DNA from: Bacteroidota bacterium | GTDB lineage: Bacteria; Bacteroidota; Bacteroidia; B-17B0; Aurantibacillaceae | Assembly (NCBI GenBank): GCA_023433205.1 | Contig: JAEZDS010000026.1 | Location: 1 to 8,115 of the forward strand | Length of the DNA stretch: 8,115 nt | Reading direction: 5' to 3' | Part shown: in pieces, positions 5,240-8,115 of the stretch | How the letters are laid out: every line of letters begins with the position of its first letter | How positions within the stretch are numbered: the first letter of the stretch is position 1 | Translations under genes and position numbers: made by a program | The notes under the pieces: model-generated | What the model was told of the DNA's origin: nothing | Databases searched by the model: none | The model's input: the letters and a program-made list of their open reading frames with translations, nothing else

Positions 5240-7454
5240 TTTGTTTATAGAATTCTGGAGGAAAACCGTTGATAATGCGCCACAGTTCATAAATCACCGG
5301 AACATCATGCAGCAGCGCGAAGCCCCTGACGCCACCGCCGATCTGAACGGCTTCTGGCCAGGCAGCATCGCCGCTTTTTGCCAGGAGGCGGAATTTACCA
5401 TTCTCAGAAACCACCCTGTCAAAGGCTACAACCTCTGCACTGAATGTGCCCACGCTGGCGCCCGGCCAGCCTGAGAAAACAAAAGCAGGCCAGCCGTCAA
5501 AGATCAGCTGTACACTTTGTCCTTTGCTGATCAGTGGCAGATCAACAGGATCAATGTACAGTTCAACAGCTTTCTCTTCGCTGTCGGGCACAATTGTGCA
5601 AAGCGAGGATCCTTCCTTTACAATTTCTCCGATCCCCTGGTAGTAGGTTCTGGCTATAAAACCATCCTGAGGGGCCAGCACAAAATAAAACCTCTGACGC
5701 ATACTGTAGTTGGCGAGCTGGTTCTGAAGTTTGGTTAAAGTACCCATGCCATCGTAAAGCTGTGAAAGAGCGGAGAACTTTTCAGATTCAGCTTTCATCA
5801 GCTTTTCCTGAAATTCCTGCTGAATGGAATTGAGTTCTATCTCTATGTTAAGCAGCTCGTTCCTGTCTGCTATGTATTTATTTTCTGCCCTGGCTTTTGC
5901 TGCCAGAGCGTCCTGCACCCTCACATTTCTGTTTTCCAGATCAGTTTTGGAGATCACTCCTTTACCAAAAAGTTTTTCATAACGCTTGAATTGTTCCTCC
6001 GCTACCAGCAGATTGTTGGCTGCGGCGCGGCTCTCAATACTGTCTGCCGATAAGCGGATCCTCGCCTGAACCAGCTTATTCCTTGCCTGCTCGGTTTTCA
6101 GACGAAGAGACTGATTGAGCGCACCGATCTGAGCGTTTGCGGCATTGATCTTATTTTCATACGCGACCAAGGTTGTTTCTTTTGCCCTGATCTGATTTTC
6201 CGACCGCTGAATAAGCAGCGGATCTACGTATTCATCTTTTATCTCGGATATAAAAAGAATTGTGTCATGCTGTTTTACGTAGTCTCCTTCATTAATATAC
6301 CATTTCTCTATGCGACCTGCAATACGTGAGGTGATTGTCTGCGGTCTGTTTTCAGGATTTAAAACGGTAACTTGACCACTTGCCCGAACGGTCTGAGTCC
6401 AGGGCAAAAACATAATGAAGGCGAACACCGCAAGCAAAAGTATTACAGATGTTTTCAGGAGGCGCCCGTAATTACGAGAATAGGCTTTGCAGAAGTGCTG
6501 TTCCTGCGCAGATACTCCGGTGAATGTGAGCTCAGGATGATCATTGAATACCGATTCCACTTTATATAGGGAGGTATTGATCTCGTAAAAAGAGTGTACA
6601 CTCTGAACCAGTTTTTCAACCGCGTTGATAACAAGGAACACAATGATTTCTGAGGCTACAAACTGACCGATATTAAGCTCTCCCGCCTGTACAAGGTATG
6701 CGCCAAAGAACAGTAGAATTGCAATGAACAGGATCTTAAAAATTATCACGCCTTTATACTGTTTTTCCAGAATGCGGTAATGGGCCGTTCTCTCCGTGAA
6801 GTACTCATCTAGCAGTTCAGCCGACATATCGGCGGGTGCAGAGTTTTTGTCGAAAGCGAGGTTCTGCAGAAAAGCCAGCATGCGGTACTTTACATCTGAA
6901 GTTCGGATGCTGCTGTCGATACCTTTCATTCCAAAACGAAGCACAATAAATACAAATGCTATCGAAAGAAGCACAGTAAAGATCAGAAACCATGTACTGT
7001 ACATGGGCAGGAGAATAAGACCAAAGACAATACTGACCACTGAAAGCGAAAAGTCCATCAAGATCTTTCTGATTCCTTTCTGCAACATGGCACTCTCCAT
7101 AAACTTGTTCACCTTCTGCACGGCACCTGGAGATGAGGGAGTGTATTGCACCATTTTACTCATTCGCACCGTGAGATCAGCAAAGATCTTCTGATGGAGT
7201 GTTTCATTAATCCGGTGTTGCCATAACTGGAAATAGCCGATCAATGAAAGGGCGGTTACCGTGATACAACAAAGCGCGATTAGTGAAGCTGTGAACCTGC
7301 CGGCCATGATGTAAGTGATAACTGCCTGAATCACCAGTGGAATAGCCAGGTACATAAGGCCCTGTAGTGCGGCCATAGCGTATATCTTCGCAATTGCCGC
7401 CCTGTAGCCAAGTAGCCACTTTAACAGTAGTATTTTGGACGGTGTACCTGTCAT
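5220..7454 (-). CDS. ABC-exporter transmembrane domain fused to HlyD-type membrane fusion protein, no ATPase domain
   Basis: The 744-residue protein has two parts. Residues 1-300 are an ABC type-1 transmembrane domain: helices at about 22-45, 56-76, 134-152, 153-173, 235-255 and 262-280, with the exporter-typical segments QKGIRKILMDFS (125-136) and NIGQFVASEI (261-270). Where a nucleotide-binding domain of about 230 residues should follow, there are only about 30 linker residues; no Walker A, signature LSGGQ or Walker B is present. A seventh helix (335-351) then starts the membrane fusion part: lipoyl half-motif ITSRIAGRIEKWYINEGDYV (374-393), coiled-coil hairpin (about 410-590) with the tip motif R491/L495/S502 that binds TolC, second lipoyl half APQDGFIARTYYQ (594-606), barrel, and the HlyD-like end ELWRIINGFPPEFY. 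Topology is consistent: the permease ends in the cytoplasm, helix 7 leads to the periplasm. I infer loss of the ATPase by in-frame fusion of two genes. Confidence 0.9.
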   Translation of the reverse strand: MTGTPSKILLLKWLLGYRAAIAKIYAMAALQGLMYLAIPLVIQAVITYIMAGRFTASLIALCCITVTALSLIGYFQLWQHRINETLHQKIFADLTVRMSKMVQYTPSSPGAVQKVNKFMESAMLQKGIRKILMDFSLSVVSIVFGLILLPMYSTWFLIFTVLLSIAFVFIVLRFGMKGIDSSIRTSDVKYRMLAFLQNLAFDKNSAPADMSAELLDEYFTERTAHYRILEKQYKGVIIFKILFIAILLFFGAYLVQAGELNIGQFVASEIIVFLVINAVEKLVQSVHSFYEINTSLYKVESVFNDHPELTFTGVSAQEQHFCKAYSRNYGRLLKTSVILLLAVFAFIMFLPWTQTVRASGQVTVLNPENRPQTITSRIAGRIEKWYINEGDYVKQHDTILFISEIKDEYVDPLLIQRSENQIRAKETTLVAYENKINAANAQIGALNQSLRLKTEQARNKLVQARIRLSADSIESRAAANNLLVAEEQFKRYEKLFGKGVISKTDLENRNVRVQDALAAKARAENKYIADRNELLNIEIELNSIQQEFQEKLMKAESEKFSALSQLYDGMGTLTKLQNQLANYSMRQRFYFVLAPQDGFIARTYYQGIGEIVKEGSSLCTIVPDSEEKAVELYIDPVDLPLISKGQSVQLIFDGWPAFVFSGWPGASVGTFSAEVVAFDRVVSENGKFRLLAKSGDAAWPEAVQIGGGVRGFALLHDVPVIYELWRIINGFPPEFYKQNGRSGK

Positions 7455-7492
7455 TTCTCAGCAGAAACAGCAGGCGTGGAAGACCTGCCAGA

Positions 7493-7500
7493 CAAAGATA
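7493..7500 (-). promoter_or_regulatory. Promoter -7 box of the exporter operon
   Basis: On the minus strand TATCTTTG is an exact TAnnTTTG match, 38 bases before the ATG at 7454, which would leave a leader of about 30 nt. No TTG is present at the ideal -33 distance; the upstream DNA is an A/T-rich run (7515-7560) that may compensate. The leader can form a small GCAGG/CCTGC hairpin (7471-7489). Confidence 0.6.
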
Positions 7501-7609
7501 CTGCCGTAAATACATAAGTTTATATATATATGTTTTATGCGAAGTATAAATATTTCTAATGATTTTACGTGGTGACAGACTTCAGTTCTTGTGGTGGCAG
7601 ACAAGCAGC

Positions 7610-7641
7610 AAAAAGCCCTCCAGATGTTGATCTGAAGGGCT
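7610..7641 (-). terminator. Rho-independent terminator of the 143-residue hypothetical gene
   Basis: Minus-strand stem AGCCCT-T-CAGAT with ATCTG-G-AGGGCT (11 pairs, one mismatch, loop CAAC; 7614-7641), followed by TTTTT (7610-7614). It sits about 30 bases beyond the stop at 7674 and upstream of the exporter promoter, so it separates the two units. Confidence 0.85.
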
Positions 7642-7673
7642 GCAAAAGATTAACAGCGGATAACATGTTGGGG

Positions 7674-8105
7674 TTATTCTGCCCTCATCCTGGATTTGTC
7701 TTTCATGAGGCCATATACAACCAGCCCAATCACAGCCCCATAAATTGTAGCTCTGAATGCGGTCCGGCGAATCATCAGTTGTTTATCGTGCTTCCACAAC
7801 GAATTAAAACCACGCTCTCTGCCCATTCTTGGCACGCGGGCGTGTGCGACGTCACTTACCAGTCCTTCTACCGCGTCTACACGATCGGCCAATAACAATA
7901 TCAGCCAGTGCCTGAGTTTGTTCTCGCTGTATTTAAAAGCCATTCTTCGCATCACCCCGCTCAACCCCGAAGGTGGCATGGTTGTGCCAAAAACTGCCGG
8001 TGTCCGCGGATGTTCTGTTGAACGAAGTATCTCCACTGTTTTTTTCTGAAGAGGCGGACGTTCCCAGTTCAGCCGCTGATGATCGTGGCCGGTATAATTC
8101 TTCAT
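7674..8105 (-). CDS. Conserved hypothetical protein with C-terminal membrane helix
   Basis: The 143-residue product is mostly hydrophilic and basic, with N-terminal segments LNWERPPLQKKTVEILRST (12-30) and AVFGTTMPPSGLSGVMRR (37-54), a helix-rich middle with RHWLILLLADRVDAVEGLV (65-83), and one predicted membrane helix at about 119-134 (ATIYGAVIGLVVYGLM) followed by the charged tail KDKSRMRAE. I recall similar short proteins, with the same N-terminal WERPPLQKK and TTMPPSG patterns, as uncharacterised genes in Bacteroidota, but know no function. No signal peptide is visible, so a tail-anchored inner-membrane protein with its N-terminus in the cytoplasm is likely. ATG at 8105 is near the window edge, so upstream partners cannot be seen. 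A strong terminator follows it, so it is the last gene of its transcript. Confidence 0.8.
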   Translation of the reverse strand: MKNYTGHDHQRLNWERPPLQKKTVEILRSTEHPRTPAVFGTTMPPSGLSGVMRRMAFKYSENKLRHWLILLLADRVDAVEGLVSDVAHARVPRMGRERGFNSLWKHDKQLMIRRTAFRATIYGAVIGLVVYGLMKDKSRMRAE

Positions 8106-8115
8106 GGGGTAGGTA

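Noticed and set aside
5240..5290. Longer start (5290) for the TolC-family gene
   Set aside because: It would place 17 polar residues before a clean signal peptide and extend the overlap with the upstream gene to 71 bp; ATG at 5239 fits better.
7207..7515. Minus-strand frame of 102 codons at the start of the exporter operon
   Set aside because: Out-of-frame shadow of the permease domain that starts upstream of the mapped -7 box.

Overview
The window looks like chromosomal DNA of a member of the Bacteroidota (Cytophagales/Chitinophagales/Sphingobacteriales type). Three things point there: promoter boxes of the TAnnTTTG type that Bacteroidota use, starts without Shine-Dalgarno sequences, and protein families that resemble Bacteroidota ones (secreted beta-propeller with a signal peptide, an ABC/HlyD/TolC exporter of the Bacteroidota type, a small conserved C-terminal-membrane-anchor protein).

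Layout. The left edge (1-160, minus) holds the tail of a broken GIY-YIG nuclease gene, lying just downstream of an initiator tRNA-Met (274-345, minus) that has its own promoter (427-457) and hairpin terminator (229-264). Next is a 3'-truncated secreted beta-propeller gene (611-1027, minus), then a TVP38/TMEM64 (VTT-domain) membrane protein (1255-1836, plus). The region 1837-2592 has no intact gene: it contains two overlapping open stretches that could be one decayed gene, and a 127-bp element bounded by perfect 11-bp inverted repeats. A CbbR-like LysR regulator (2593-3516, plus) follows and converges on a three-gene minus-strand operon (7454 to 3537).

That operon is the core of the window. 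In order of transcription it encodes (i) a 744-residue protein in which an ABC-exporter transmembrane domain runs directly into an HlyD-type membrane fusion protein, with no nucleotide-binding domain; (ii) a TolC-family outer-membrane channel, overlapping the first gene by about 20 bp; and (iii) a 100-residue protein with a CutA/PII-like ferredoxin fold pattern, joined to the TolC gene by a 4-bp ATGA overlap. The membrane fusion part keeps the tip motif that docks to TolC, so the pieces should form an inner-to-outer membrane conduit, but no ATPase is encoded in the window. A TATCTTTG box at 7493-7500 marks the likely promoter.

The right end carries a conserved hypothetical protein of 143 residues (7674-8105, minus) followed by a strong terminator (7610-7641). 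The most unusual item is the ATPase-less permease/adaptor fusion with a CutA-like partner; the left third is marked by gene decay.
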